From CAZPNX01 sp964518765 (GTDB lineage Bacteria; Edwardsbacteria; AC1; EtOH8), in assembly GCA_964518765.1 (NCBI GenBank), contig CAZFJC010000007.1, forward strand, positions 1-64,000: DNA of 64,000 bases. The letters run 5' to 3'. A program made the position numbers and the translations under genes. The first letter of the stretch is position 1. Each line of letters starts with the position of its first letter. The notes under the pieces are model-generated. The model was not told the DNA's origin. It did no database searches and worked only from the letters and a program-made list of their open reading frames with translations. Shown here piece after piece: positions 33,017 through 43,076 of this stretch.

Positions 33017-33885
33017 TGAGCGCCTTAGACGGATTCCGTCGACGTCTGCGCCAGCGCAATCTCTCGCCCAACACCATCGAGGCCTACGGGCGCGACCTGG
33101 CCCAGCTTCTTCGGGAGGCTGGAACGGAGGACCCGCGATCCGTCACCCGGGACGACATCAGGCGGCATCTGGGGGGGCTACAGCGAAACGGACTGGACAA
33201 GCGCTCCGCCGCCAGGAAGCTCTCGGCCTTTAAGGCTTTCTTCAGGTTCTGTGTAAATGAGGGCCTGGCGGAGTCCAATCCGGCCCAGGGGCTAAGGGCG
33301 CCGCGTCCCGATAGAAGGCTGCCCTCTTTCATCTCTGAGTCCCAGGCCGAAACGGCCATGCAGCCGCTGCCCGGTGAGAAGCATCAAGAAAGGGACAACG
33401 CCCTACTTGAACTGCTATACGGCTCGGGCCTGCGGGCTTCGGAGCTGGTGGGCCTGGAGGCCGGGGACATAGATCTTGGCTCGGGTCTGGTACGGGTGAA
33501 CGGCAAGGGCGGCAAGCAAAGGATCGTCCCCTTGACCCGGGAGTGTCTGAAACGCCTCGGGCCCTTGGTGGCCAGGCTGGAGCCCGGAAAGCCGGTCTTC
33601 ACCGGGTCCAGGGGGGCGCGACTAGGGCGCCGGCAGCTGCAGAGGATAGTCGCCCGCAGGTTACGGGCGGCCGGACACGGGGGCAAGGCTAGCCCCCACG
33701 TGCTCCGGCACACCTTCGCCACCCATCTACTGGACCGGGGGGCCGACCTCAAGGCGGTCAAGGAGCTACTGGGACACTCCAGTTTGTCCACCACCCAGAT
33801 CTACACCCATGTCAGCGTGGATAGGCTGAAGAAGGTCTACCGGCAATCCCATCCCCGGGCCGGCGAAGAGGAGGAGGCCGAATAA
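33013..33885 (+). CDS. Tyrosine recombinase, XerC/XerD family
   Basis: A 290-residue site-specific recombinase. The SAM-like DNA-binding domain lies at about 5-90 (RRRLRQRNLSPNTIEAYGRD). The catalytic domain has all active residues: Arg in LYGSGLRASELVGL, Lys in VNGKGGKQRIVPL, HVLRHTFATHLL (His, Arg), LGHSSLSTTQIYTHV (His and the nucleophile Tyr). Length fits the dimer-resolving Xer recombinases rather than integrons or phages. Whether it is XerC or XerD cannot be told. The ATG at 33013 overlaps the stop of the upstream gene. Confidence 0.93.
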   Translation: MMSALDGFRRRLRQRNLSPNTIEAYGRDLAQLLREAGTEDPRSVTRDDIRRHLGGLQRNGLDKRSAARKLSAFKAFFRFCVNEGLAESNPAQGLRAPRPDRRLPSFISESQAETAMQPLPGEKHQERDNALLELLYGSGLRASELVGLEAGDIDLGSGLVRVNGKGGKQRIVPLTRECLKRLGPLVARLEPGKPVFTGSRGARLGRRQLQRIVARRLRAAGHGGKASPHVLRHTFATHLLDRGADLKAVKELLGHSSLSTTQIYTHVSVDRLKKVYRQSHPRAGEEEEAE

Positions 33886-33918
33886 GGCCCAGACAGAATA
33901 ACTATTGATATATAGGAT

Positions 33919-35315
<1,397 letters not shown>

Positions 35316-35319
<4 letters not shown>

Positions 35320-36563
35320 GCGAATGGGGGCGGGCCAAAACCTGCCCCATTATTAGGGAACAACCCTTGCTAGCTATGGAGTACTGGAAGGAGCCGTTGA
35401 TCTATCACGGCTTGCCACAAAGCGGTTTCGAGCTCTTAGCCGAAAAACTAAAGGGGCTCGGCTACGGCCCGGCCACCATAGCCGAAACCTTAGGGCTTTC
35501 TTCCGTGGACGAGCTCTACCCCTTGGACTATCGGTTGTTGCCTCGTTGGGATAAGGCTCTGGCCGAAAGCAGGGTGGCTTTGGCCCCGGCCCTACGGCTG
35601 CTGATGCTGGGGCTGCCCGTGGAAAAAAATTCGTTGATAGAATTACTGGGCGCCGAGGCGGCCGGTTTTCTGATGGCGACCGGCCTGGCCTTCGAATCGG
35701 GCGGCAGGGTACATCCCCGGATCACCATCGTTCCCTTCGAGAACCTGCTGGTGGCCACCGACCGGCTCTTCAGGAACGCCGATCCGGAGAGTGCCGAGGA
35801 GGGGCTGTCGTCGGATAACTGCGTCTGGCGGCTGGACCGGACCACGCTGCTCATGTCCAAAGCGATGAAAAGGGGACAGGCGAGGAACGCTCTTGAGTTG
35901 GGCTGCGGATCCGGAGTGCTCGCCCTGCTTGCCGCCAAGGAGGCGAAGAGAGTGACCGCCGTCGACATCAATCCCCGAGCGGTCAATGTCGCCCTTTTCA
36001 ACGCCAGGCTGAACGGGATGGAGAACGTCGAATTCCTCCAAGGAGACCTATATCATCCGGTAAAGGGAAAAACCTTCGACTATATATTCTCCAATCCGCC
36101 GTCGGCCCCGGGCCTGGTGCGGGCCTGGAACCGTGAGGGCGGCACGTCAGGACGGGTGATGGTGGAGGAGATGCTGAGGGGGCTTAAGGAGCATCTGGAG
36201 CCGAGAGGTATCTTTCAGACCACCATGCATTTCGGGTACCGGCATAAAGGCGACATCGAACCTTGGGCCAGGAAGCTGATCGACCCGGAGCGTTTTGATA
36301 TACTGTATGATCTTATGGATGGAGAGGAAGAGGCGGAGGCCTATGCCCTGCGCGAGGCCTACCAGAAGGCCGGGGCCAGGGATTATGGCTCCTTCTCGCG
36401 AACCTACCGGTTGTACCGTGAGAACCTGGGCCGTTCGGCGATCGATAGAATATCCTTCGGTCTGTTGACGATCGAACGGCGGCCGCCCCTTCGAAGCTGC
36501 GCCAAAGAAGATATGGTCATCGATCGAGAGGGGACAACGGCTGGCATGGAGGAATGGCTGTAA
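35316..36563 (+). CDS. Class I SAM-dependent methyltransferase (small-domain/RlmG-HemK-like)
   Basis: A 415-residue protein. An N-terminal domain of about 190 residues (no recognised family) precedes a Rossmann methyltransferase domain: ALELGCGSGVLALLAAKEAK (motif I), VTAVDINPRAV, and the target motif FSNPPSAPGLV (NPPx), as in N-methyltransferases acting on nucleic acid or protein amide nitrogen. The exact substrate cannot be named. The start is a GTG overlapping the cysS stop; an ATG at 35376 is an alternative that would lose 20 residues. The 3' end overlaps a decayed gene. Confidence 0.85.
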
Positions 36564-36766
36564 GAAAATGCGAAGGCGGAAGAAACGAGACGCTTTTGGC
36601 AATGGCCATTTTACTGCAGGCCTTCGGTATGACGGCTGTTGCCGATGCCTTCGCCAAATAGGAGAAGGCGATCCGGGTAGGGATCTACCAGAACAGCCCC
36701 AAGGTGTTTTGGAACGGCGGGGGGAAGGCCCAGGGCATATTTGAGGACCTATCGGAAAGGGCGTAG
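36554..36766 (+). pseudogene. Relict N-terminus of an extracellular solute-binding-type protein
   Basis: One frame runs from an ATG at 36554 (GGAGGA just before it) through a signal-like sequence ending in VADAFAK, hits a TAG at 36611-36613 and continues in frame as KAIRVGIYQNSPKVFWNGGG, then KAQGIFEDLSERA, to a TAG at 36764. The second part matches the N-terminal strand of family 3 solute-binding domains (RVGVYQNPPKxF...GKPxGIF). Nothing follows, so the gene is both interrupted and truncated. The end coincides with the 40-base repeat at 36755-36794, which may have caused the truncation. Confidence 0.6.
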
Positions 36767-36794
36767 TGTTGTTCCTGAACTAAGGGGATAATCA
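36755..36794. repeat. Second copy of the 40-base repeat at 4867-4906
   Basis: Reverse complement of 4867-4906 with one mismatch in 40 bases (GAGCTA against GAACTA). It abuts the truncated solute-binding relict and lies upstream of the yebC promoter. Only this single end is present here; the 160-base unit of the 4.9 kb locus is not. Confidence 0.75.
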
Positions 36795-36818
36795 CCCTTT
36801 CGAAATGCATACGGATTC

Positions 36819-36848
36819 TTGACAACCATCAGCAATATGCTGTAAAAT
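36819..36848 (+). promoter_or_regulatory. Sigma-70-type promoter of yebC
   Basis: TTGACA (36819-36824), an 18-base spacer, TAAAAT (36843-36848). The leader would be about 38 bases with TTAGGAGG before the ATG at 36894. Confidence 0.65.
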
Positions 36849-36893
36849 AACAAATTAGGTATTTTTTATGTAAAATATTTAGGAGGATATATC

Positions 36894-37649
36894 ATGTCCG
36901 GCCATTCCAAGTGGGCCACCATCAAGCGCAAAAAGGCGGCCACCGACGCTGCCCGGGGGCGGATGTTCACCCGGCTGATCAAAGAGATCTCCATCGCCGC
37001 CAGGCACGGGGGGGGAGACCCGGCCGGTAATCCCAGGCTGAGGACGGCCATCCTGGCGGCCAAGGCGGCCAACATGCCGGCCGACAATATCGACCGGGCC
37101 ATAAAGAAGGGCACCGGAGAGCTGGAGGGGGTCCACTACGAGGAGATCACCTATGAGGGCTACGGTCCCAGCGGGGTGGCCATCCTGGTGGACACGGTGA
37201 CCGACAACAAGAACCGGACCGCGGCCGAGCTGCGCAACCTATTCTCCAAGCATGGCGGCAACCTGGGATCCCAGGGATGTGTGTCCTGGATGTTCACCCC
37301 CAAAGGGCTGATCACCGTGGAGGCAGACAAGACCGATGAGGACAACCTGATGTCCGTCTCCCTGGACGCGGGGGCCGAGGACATCAAGACCGTAGAGGGT
37401 GTCTTCGAGGTGGTTACTCCTCCGTCTGCTTTCGAGGCGGTGAAAAAGGCGCTGGAGGACGCCAAGATCCCCCTGGCCTCGGCCGAACTGACCAAGATCC
37501 CGCAGAACACGGTCCAACTAGACGCCTCTCACGCCGCCACCATGCTTAAGCTGATGGACGCCATCGAGGAGTTCGACGACACTCAGAAGGTCTATGCCAA
37601 CTTCGACATCCCGGCGGAGATACTAGCCAAGCTGGAGGCCGGCAAGTGA
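36894..37649 (+). CDS. yebC: YebC/PmpR-family DNA-binding regulatory protein
   Basis: A 251-residue cytoplasmic protein of the conserved YebC/PmpR/TACO1 family, whose members act in transcription or in translation of difficult sequences. The signature start MSGHSKWATIKRKKAATDAA and RGRMFTRLIKEI are intact, and GYGPSGVAILVDTVTDNKNR and NLGSQGCVSWMF mark the second domain. Length is normal. It lies upstream of ruvC, the usual neighbour in many genomes. Confidence 0.95.
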   Translation: MSGHSKWATIKRKKAATDAARGRMFTRLIKEISIAARHGGGDPAGNPRLRTAILAAKAANMPADNIDRAIKKGTGELEGVHYEEITYEGYGPSGVAILVDTVTDNKNRTAAELRNLFSKHGGNLGSQGCVSWMFTPKGLITVEADKTDEDNLMSVSLDAGAEDIKTVEGVFEVVTPPSAFEAVKKALEDAKIPLASAELTKIPQNTVQLDASHAATMLKLMDAIEEFDDTQKVYANFDIPAEILAKLEAGK

Positions 37650-37670
37650 CGGCAGACTGACATGCTTACA

Positions 37671-37767
37671 GTCACTGAGAGACCGGCCCAGCGCCCGATG
37701 AAAGAAGCAGTCCCTGCTGGTTCCGAATTTCTTCATCTTCCGGGCAGGGGGCCAGGCTCGCAATGAC
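37671..37767. repeat. Interspersed palindromic repeat upstream of ruvC
   Basis: GTCACTGAG (37671-37679) opens and CTCGCAATGAC (37757-37767) closes a unit that fills the yebC-ruvC gap. The ending is of the common GTCATTGCGAG type. The ruvC start lies only 16 bases after it. Confidence 0.5.
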
Positions 37768-37782
37768 GTTCGGAAAACAGCC

Positions 37783-38283
37783 ATGATAGTCCTCGGCATC
37801 GATCCCGGCAGCCTGACCACCGGCTACGGCATCATCGAAAGCGACGGACGGAGCCGCAGAGTCAAAGCCCTCGGGTGCCTGTCGGCGCGCTCGGGGGCTT
37901 CGCTCTCCCAAAGGCTTAGGGTGATGCACGAAGGCCTGCTTTCGGTGTTGGATCAGTACCGTCCACAGGAAGCGGCGGTGGAGACCACCTTCTACGGCAA
38001 GAACGCCCGCAGCGCCCTGGTGATGGGCCATGCCCGGGGGGTATGCCTGCTGGCCCTGGAGCAAGCCGGGTGCCGGCTGCACGAGTATTCGCCGCTGGAG
38101 GTCAAGAAATCGGTGGTGGGGAGTGGACAGGCCGACAAGCGGCAGGTGGCCTTCATGGTGCGGGCCATGCTGGGTCTGCGAGCCACCCCGCCGCCCGACG
38201 CCGCCGACGCGCTGGCGGTGGCCCTGTGCCACCTCCAGAGGAGGCGATCGGCTGGAATGCTTGCCAAGGAGAAAAAGCTATGA
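37783..38283 (+). CDS. ruvC: Crossover junction endodeoxyribonuclease RuvC
   Basis: A 166-residue nuclease that cuts Holliday junctions. The RNase H-like active site is complete: Asp7 in LGIDPGSLTTGYG, Glu in AAVETTFYGKN, and the Asp pair in PPDAADALAVALCH. No clear ribosome site precedes the ATG. It overlaps the following TPR gene in an ATGA. Confidence 0.96.
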   Translation: MIVLGIDPGSLTTGYGIIESDGRSRRVKALGCLSARSGASLSQRLRVMHEGLLSVLDQYRPQEAAVETTFYGKNARSALVMGHARGVCLLALEQAGCRLHEYSPLEVKKSVVGSGQADKRQVAFMVRAMLGLRATPPPDAADALAVALCHLQRRRSAGMLAKEKKL

Positions 38284-39047
38284 AAGCCTGGGGACGGATA
38301 CCGATGATAATTCTGGCGACGGCCTGCCTGGCTGGCGGCCAGTCCAAGCGTGATAAGGCCGAGGAGCACTTCCGCGAGGCCTCCAGGCTGATGAGGATGG
38401 GCGGCTACCAGGCGGCGGTGGCCCAGCTGGATTCGGCCGTGGCCCTCGACCCCAGGATGAACCAGGCCTATAGCAGCCGGGGGACGGCCTACAAAAAGCT
38501 GGGCAAATACGAATTAGCGATAATCGATTATTCTCGAGCCATCGATCTAGAGCCCGAGTATGCCGACGGGTACTACAACCGAGGCCAGACGTACAATCTG
38601 ATGAACGATTACCAGCAGGCCATCAACGATTTCACCCGCGGCATCGCCCTGGATCCCATGAACCCGGACGCCTACAACCAAAGGGGGATATTCTACCAGA
38701 GCTTCGGCAACGAGGAGGCGGCCGTGGCGGATTTCACCAAGGCCATCGAGCTGGACCCAGAGTTGGCCTCGGCCTATTTTAACCGCGGGAATACCTACTT
38801 CGGCATGGACAATTATATGGCGGCTGTGGGCGATTATACGAAATCCATTGAGCTCGACGGCAAGCAGCCTTTGGCCTACTACCAAAGGGGGCTGGCCTTT
38901 GACATGCTGGGGGAGATGGCCAAAGCCCTGGACGACATGATCACTGCCTCGACTATGGGCGTGGACAAGGCCCAGGAGTGGCTGAACAGGCACGAGCCCA
39001 AGACGCCGAAGCCGCCGGCCAAGCCCGCCAAACGGAAGAAGCGATGA
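38280..39047 (+). CDS. Exported TPR-repeat protein inserted in the ruv cluster
   Basis: A 255-residue protein with an N-terminal hydrophobic signal segment (IPMIILATACLAGG) and at least five tetratricopeptide repeats. Examples are AYSSRGTAYKKLGKYELAII, GYYNRGQTYNLMNDYQQAIN, AYNQRGIFYQSFGNEEAAVA and AYFNRGNTYFGMDNYMAAVG. The C-terminal tail is Pro/Lys-rich (PKTPKPPAKPAKRKKR). It is translationally coupled to ruvC (ATGA overlap) though no functional link to recombination is apparent. The Cys in the signal segment is not in a convincing lipobox. Confidence 0.85.
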   Translation: MKAWGRIPMIILATACLAGGQSKRDKAEEHFREASRLMRMGGYQAAVAQLDSAVALDPRMNQAYSSRGTAYKKLGKYELAIIDYSRAIDLEPEYADGYYNRGQTYNLMNDYQQAINDFTRGIALDPMNPDAYNQRGIFYQSFGNEEAAVADFTKAIELDPELASAYFNRGNTYFGMDNYMAAVGDYTKSIELDGKQPLAYYQRGLAFDMLGEMAKALDDMITASTMGVDKAQEWLNRHEPKTPKPPAKPAKRKKR

Positions 39048-39091
39048 GGGAATTAGGGAAGCATGTATTATACCATAAATAAATAGTATAT

Positions 39092-39682
39092 ATGTACCAC
39101 CATATCAAAGGCGCTCTGATCTCTAAAAGTCCAACAGAAGCGGTCATCGAGGCCGGCGGGGTGGGGTATCAGCTGAGCATTTCGCTGAACACCTACCAGG
39201 CCCTGCCGGAGGCCGGCAACCAGGCCCGGCTGCTGGCCCACCTGCACGTCAAGGAGGACTCCCACCAGCTGTTCGGCTTCTCCGAGGAGCGGGAGCGGCA
39301 GGCCTTTCGCATCATGATCGGCATCTCCGGCATCGGCCCCAAGCTGGCTATGGCGGTGCTCTCCAGGCTGTCACCACAGGATTTGGAGCAGGCGGTGGCC
39401 CACCAGGACATGACCCTGCTGACCGCCATCTCCGGGGTCGGCCGGAAGACGGCCGAGAGGCTGCTGATAGAACTCAAGGGAAAACTGGCCGAGGCGGTGG
39501 TCGAGGGCCTGCCCGGCATAAAGGGGCAGGCGGCCGCGGCCGATCCGGCGGTGGAGGCGCTGATGACCCTGGGGCTCAGCCTGCCCGAGGCCAGGGCGGC
39601 GGCAGATAAGGCGAGAGCGAAGCTGGGGGGCAAGGCGCCCATCGAGCAGGTGGTCCGAGAGGCGCTCAGCGCCTCGCGATGA
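39092..39682 (+). CDS. ruvA: Holliday junction branch-migration protein RuvA
   Basis: A 196-residue DNA-binding subunit of RuvAB. The N-terminal OB fold includes VIEAGGVGYQLSIS and VKEDSHQLFGFSEERER. Two helix-hairpin-helix motifs, ISGIGPKLAMAVLS and ISGVGRKTAERLLIELKGKL, bind the junction. The C-terminal ~50 residues form the domain that contacts RuvB. The ATG at 39092 lies in an AT-rich stretch without a ribosome site. Confidence 0.95.
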   Translation: MYHHIKGALISKSPTEAVIEAGGVGYQLSISLNTYQALPEAGNQARLLAHLHVKEDSHQLFGFSEERERQAFRIMIGISGIGPKLAMAVLSRLSPQDLEQAVAHQDMTLLTAISGVGRKTAERLLIELKGKLAEAVVEGLPGIKGQAAAADPAVEALMTLGLSLPEARAAADKARAKLGGKAPIEQVVREALSASR

Positions 39683-39707
39683 ATCGTATTTTGAAGGAAG
39701 AAAAGCC

Positions 39708-40391
39708 ATGACGCATCTAGCCATCATCCTGGCCCTGGCCCTGGCGGGACAGACGGCCGAGCTCCGCTGCGCCGGCCCTGGAGGCACCGTGGCCACCGGC
39801 AACATCGTGGTCGAGGTGGTCAACCTCGACGGGGTGCGCCAAAAGCTGCAGCAGCTGGGCAAGTCAAGCGGCGCGGTAGTCCGCAGCTATTCCGAGTACA
39901 CCGGGAGCCGCGGCAAGCGGTCGGCCAACGCCAGCTACGAGGTCAAGAAGGCGGCCGCCCAGGCGTTCATGGACGGCCTGGCCGGTCTAGGAAAGCTCAC
40001 CTCGCGCAGCTACGGCGACCAGTACAACCCCTGCTACAACATCGAGGCCCTGCAGCGAAAGCTGGAGGCCTACCGTTCCCACCTCAGGCGGCTGCTTTCC
40101 GCGCCCGGGGCCGATCCCGAGATCGTCTCCCTGCTGGACCAGCAGATCCAGTCGCTGGAAAGCCAGATCGAGTCCTACAGGCGCAACTATTCCACGTCGT
40201 CGGATGAGTCGGCCACCATCACCGTCCAGCTCATGGAGAGGGGGTACAACCAGGGCTCGAACGTGCCGCCGTGGCTGGTCAAGGCGGCCGTCATCATCTC
40301 CCTGATACTGCTGGGCCTGGGCCTGCTGGCCGGGCTGCTGGTGGCCAGGATCAGGTCCGGGGCAAAGACGGAGGCGGCCGCGTCTGCTTAG
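39708..40391 (+). CDS. DUF4349-like membrane protein
   Basis: A 227-residue protein with a signal peptide (MTHLAIILALALAGQTAE), a soluble region with heptad-like segments (LEAYRSHLRRLLSAPGADPE, IVSLLDQQIQSLESQIESYR) and SATITVQLME, then a C-terminal transmembrane helix (about 190-215). The signal-coiled coil-TM plan and the 'TITVQL' strand before the helix match DUF4349, a family of unknown function. It is inserted between ruvA and ruvB. A GAAGGAAG site precedes the ATG. Confidence 0.7.
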   Translation: MTHLAIILALALAGQTAELRCAGPGGTVATGNIVVEVVNLDGVRQKLQQLGKSSGAVVRSYSEYTGSRGKRSANASYEVKKAAAQAFMDGLAGLGKLTSRSYGDQYNPCYNIEALQRKLEAYRSHLRRLLSAPGADPEIVSLLDQQIQSLESQIESYRRNYSTSSDESATITVQLMERGYNQGSNVPPWLVKAAVIISLILLGLGLLAGLLVARIRSGAKTEAAASA

Positions 40392-40427
40392 CGATCAAGG
40401 CAAATACCAATTACGCTTGCTTCTTGA

Positions 40428-41898
40428 ATGCTGATGATCAAACCGGCCGACATTTACCGGCTGTACACCAGGATCGATCCCGCCGAGTATATTAAGGAGT
40501 TCCGTTTCAGGGAATACCTCAGGTTCGACCTTTCCAAACTGGGGGGGACCTCTGGGGCGGGCTGACCTCGGCGGTGGTGGCCCTGCCCCTGGCCTTGGGC
40601 TTTGGCATCCTGGCCACCGGCGGCGACCCGCGCGGAGCGGTGGCCGGCCTCTACGGCGCCATATTCACCGGGATAGTGGCCTCGCTCTTCGGCGGTATCG
40701 TCGGCACCGGGGCCATCGTCCGCACTATGATAAACATCCGCTCCGGGGGCAGCACCAAGCTGTCGGGCGTCATCTGCGGGCTGTTTCTGCTGGCGGTGGT
40801 CCTGTTCCTGGAGGGGGCTGGCCGGAGCCATTCCCTTGGCCGCTTTGGCCGGAGTGCTGATGATGGCGGCCTGGGGCATGTTCGAGTGGGAGCCGCTGCG
40901 CATGGCGCGCCGGGTGCCGGCCTCGGAAACTTTGGTGATGCTGACCACCATGCTGGTGGCCGTGTTTTCCGACCTCATCTCGGCGGTGCTCATCGGTATG
41001 GTGCTGGCGGCGGTGTTCTTCATCCACCGCATGGGACGGCTGGGGATGCTGGTAGAGCCGGAGTACGAGCTGTCCCACCTACCCGCCGATACCCGCGAGC
41101 TTATGAGAAGGCAACGCATATCGGTCTGCTCGGTGGAGGGGCCGCTGTTCTTCGGAGCAGTCAAATCCTTCTCCCGCGAGATCACCCAGGCTTCGTCCAA
41201 CATCCTGATCCTGGACATGAAGAGGGTGCCGGTGATAGACCTGTACGGCGCCCAGGCCATAGACAATGTGGTGGGACGGATGGCGGCCCGCGGCAAAAAA
41301 GTGCTCATCTCTGGCATGCGCCAGGAGGCCAGGAAAGTGTTGCACCGGCTGGGCATCGTCCAGAAAATAGGCGCCGACAGCTTCCCCGACGACCTGGCCA
41401 AGGCGGCCGACTACGCCATCTCCCTGGCCCAGAACCGGCCGCCCAGCCTGGCCGACTACTTCAAGGACGATCTGGTGCTGCTGGACGCCGAGGCCGGCTC
41501 CAAGAAGGAGCTGTTCGAGGCGGTCACCGGGCTGGCGGTGGACAAGGGCTACGTCCACGACGGCCGGGCATTCCTGGAGAATTTATGGAAGCGGGAGCAG
41601 GACTCGCCCACCAGCCTGGGACACGGGGTGGCCATTCCGCACTCGCGCTCCGGAGCGGCCAGCGATGAGGTGGTGGTGGCCTTCGTCAGGCTCAGGCGCC
41701 CCAAAACCGATTATATCGGGATAGACGGAAAACCGGTGGAATTAGCTAATGATTTCGGCTGGGGACAACGTCCAGGGATATCTTCGGGTTCTTAAGCTGA
41801 TCACCATGGCTGTGGGGCGGGAGGAGAACAGGAGGAGGCTGATGGAGGCGGAGACGGTGGGACAGGTGCTGGAGATATTTGGCTCGATTAAGGATTAG
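40428..41898 (+). pseudogene. Decayed SulP-type transporter with STAS and PTS EIIA domains
   Basis: The reading frame is spread over three frames. The first part starts at the ATG at 40428 and breaks at a run of seven G (40541-40547). The next part, DLWGGLTSAVVALPLALGFG to SLFGGIVGTGAIVRTMINIR, joins transmembrane start to the late SulP motif TGAIxRT directly, so about 250 residues of the permease core are missing. A second frameshift lies at the G-run near 40814, after which LAALAGVLMMAAWGMFEWEP, a STAS domain and an EIIA domain (GHGVAIPHSR) continue to about 41745. A third frameshift there leads to GYLRVLKLITMAVGREENRR and a TAG at 41898. The original was probably one long fusion protein of about 850 residues. 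Confidence 0.85.
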
Positions 41899-41956
41899 GG
41901 TCCAAATCGGCGGATGGCGGAGAGGGCATCTCCAAGGGAAATAAGTAGGCGAATAG

Positions 41957-42982
41957 ATGAATGATCATATAAAGCTCACCATACCCGAGCCGCTGGAGGG
42001 CGACCTCGAGTTCGACTCCTCGGTCCGGCCCGGGACCTTCGACGAGTTCGTGGGCCAGGACCGGGCCAAGGACAATCTAAAAGTATTCATCCAGGCGGCC
42101 CGGGGGCGGGGCGAGGCCATAGACCACATGCTGTTCTGCGGCCCGCCGGGGCTGGGCAAGACCACCCTGGCCCACATCGTGGCCCGGGAGATGGGGGTAC
42201 AGATCAGGGCCACCACCGGGCCGGTGCTGGAGCGCCCGGCCGACCTGGCCGGATTGCTCACCAATCTCAACGAACGCGACGTTCTCTTTATCGACGAGAT
42301 CCACCGCATCAACCGGACGGTGGAGGAGTACATCTATCCGGCCATGGAGGACTTCTGCCTGGATATCATGATCGACCGTGGCCCCAGCGCCAGGTCGGTG
42401 CGCTTGAACCTGCCGCGCTTCACCCTGATAGGCGCCACTACCCGGGCCGGGCTGCTGACCGCGCCCATGCGCGCCAGGTTCGGGATGGTAAACCGCCTGG
42501 ACTACTACGGGCCGGGGGAGCTGGAGAAGATAGTGTCGCGTTCGGCCAGGATACTGAATGTGCAGATAGACCAGGGCGGGGCTGCGGAGATAGCCAAGCG
42601 CTCCCGGGGCACGCCGCGGGTGGCCAACCGCCTGCTGAGGCGGGTACGCGACTTCGCCCAGGTGGAGGGCGACGGCACAATCACCAGGGACATCGCCAAG
42701 AGGTCGCTGTTGCGCCTCCAGGTGGACGAGCTGGGGCTGGACGAGATGGATAAGAGGATACTGGAAGCCATCGTCAAAAAATTCAATGGAGGCCCCGTGG
42801 GGCTGAACACCCTGGCGGTGGCGGTGGGCGAGGAGCCGGACACGGTGGAGGAGGTCTATGAGCCCTATCTCATCCAGGAGGGTTTCGTCATGCGGACGCC
42901 ACGGGGGAGAGAGGCGACCGAGCGGGCCTATAAGCACCTGGGGTTGGCCTGGAACAGGGACGGGCAGACAAGGTTGATCTGA
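41957..42982 (+). CDS. ruvB: Holliday junction branch-migration ATPase RuvB
   Basis: A 341-residue AAA+ motor that drives branch migration with RuvA. It contains the conserved SSVRPGTFDEFVGQDRAKDN, Walker A CGPPGLGKTTLAH, Walker B LFIDEIHRI, sensor GATTRAGLL and arginine finger region MRARFGMVNRL, and the winged-helix C-terminus NTLAVAVGEEPDTVEEVYEP. It is separated from ruvA by a DUF4349-like gene and the SulP pseudogene, so ruvAB is not contiguous. Confidence 0.97.
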   Translation: MNDHIKLTIPEPLEGDLEFDSSVRPGTFDEFVGQDRAKDNLKVFIQAARGRGEAIDHMLFCGPPGLGKTTLAHIVAREMGVQIRATTGPVLERPADLAGLLTNLNERDVLFIDEIHRINRTVEEYIYPAMEDFCLDIMIDRGPSARSVRLNLPRFTLIGATTRAGLLTAPMRARFGMVNRLDYYGPGELEKIVSRSARILNVQIDQGGAAEIAKRSRGTPRVANRLLRRVRDFAQVEGDGTITRDIAKRSLLRLQVDELGLDEMDKRILEAIVKKFNGGPVGLNTLAVAVGEEPDTVEEVYEPYLIQEGFVMRTPRGREATERAYKHLGLAWNRDGQTRLI

Positions 42983-43030
42983 CACCGTTCATCGTTACCC
43001 CTATGGAAACAGGTGGTTCGGAAATGGATC

Positions 43031-43044
43031 CCTGCCTGTGCAGG
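43031..43044. repeat. Short palindrome in the ruvB-patatin gap
   Basis: CCTGC, loop CTGT, GCAGG within GGATCCCTGCCTGTGCAGG. It resembles the dispersed TTCCTGC...GCAGGAA-type repeats, though shorter. Confidence 0.35.
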
Positions 43045-43076
43045 AATGAAAGCTGAGCGCGGAGGAGAACAACAAC

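Noticed and set aside
40574..41795. Treating the two open frames of the SulP region as separate intact genes
   Set aside because: Neither has a complete transporter or a plausible start, and together they read as pieces of one SulP-STAS-EIIA protein in different frames.
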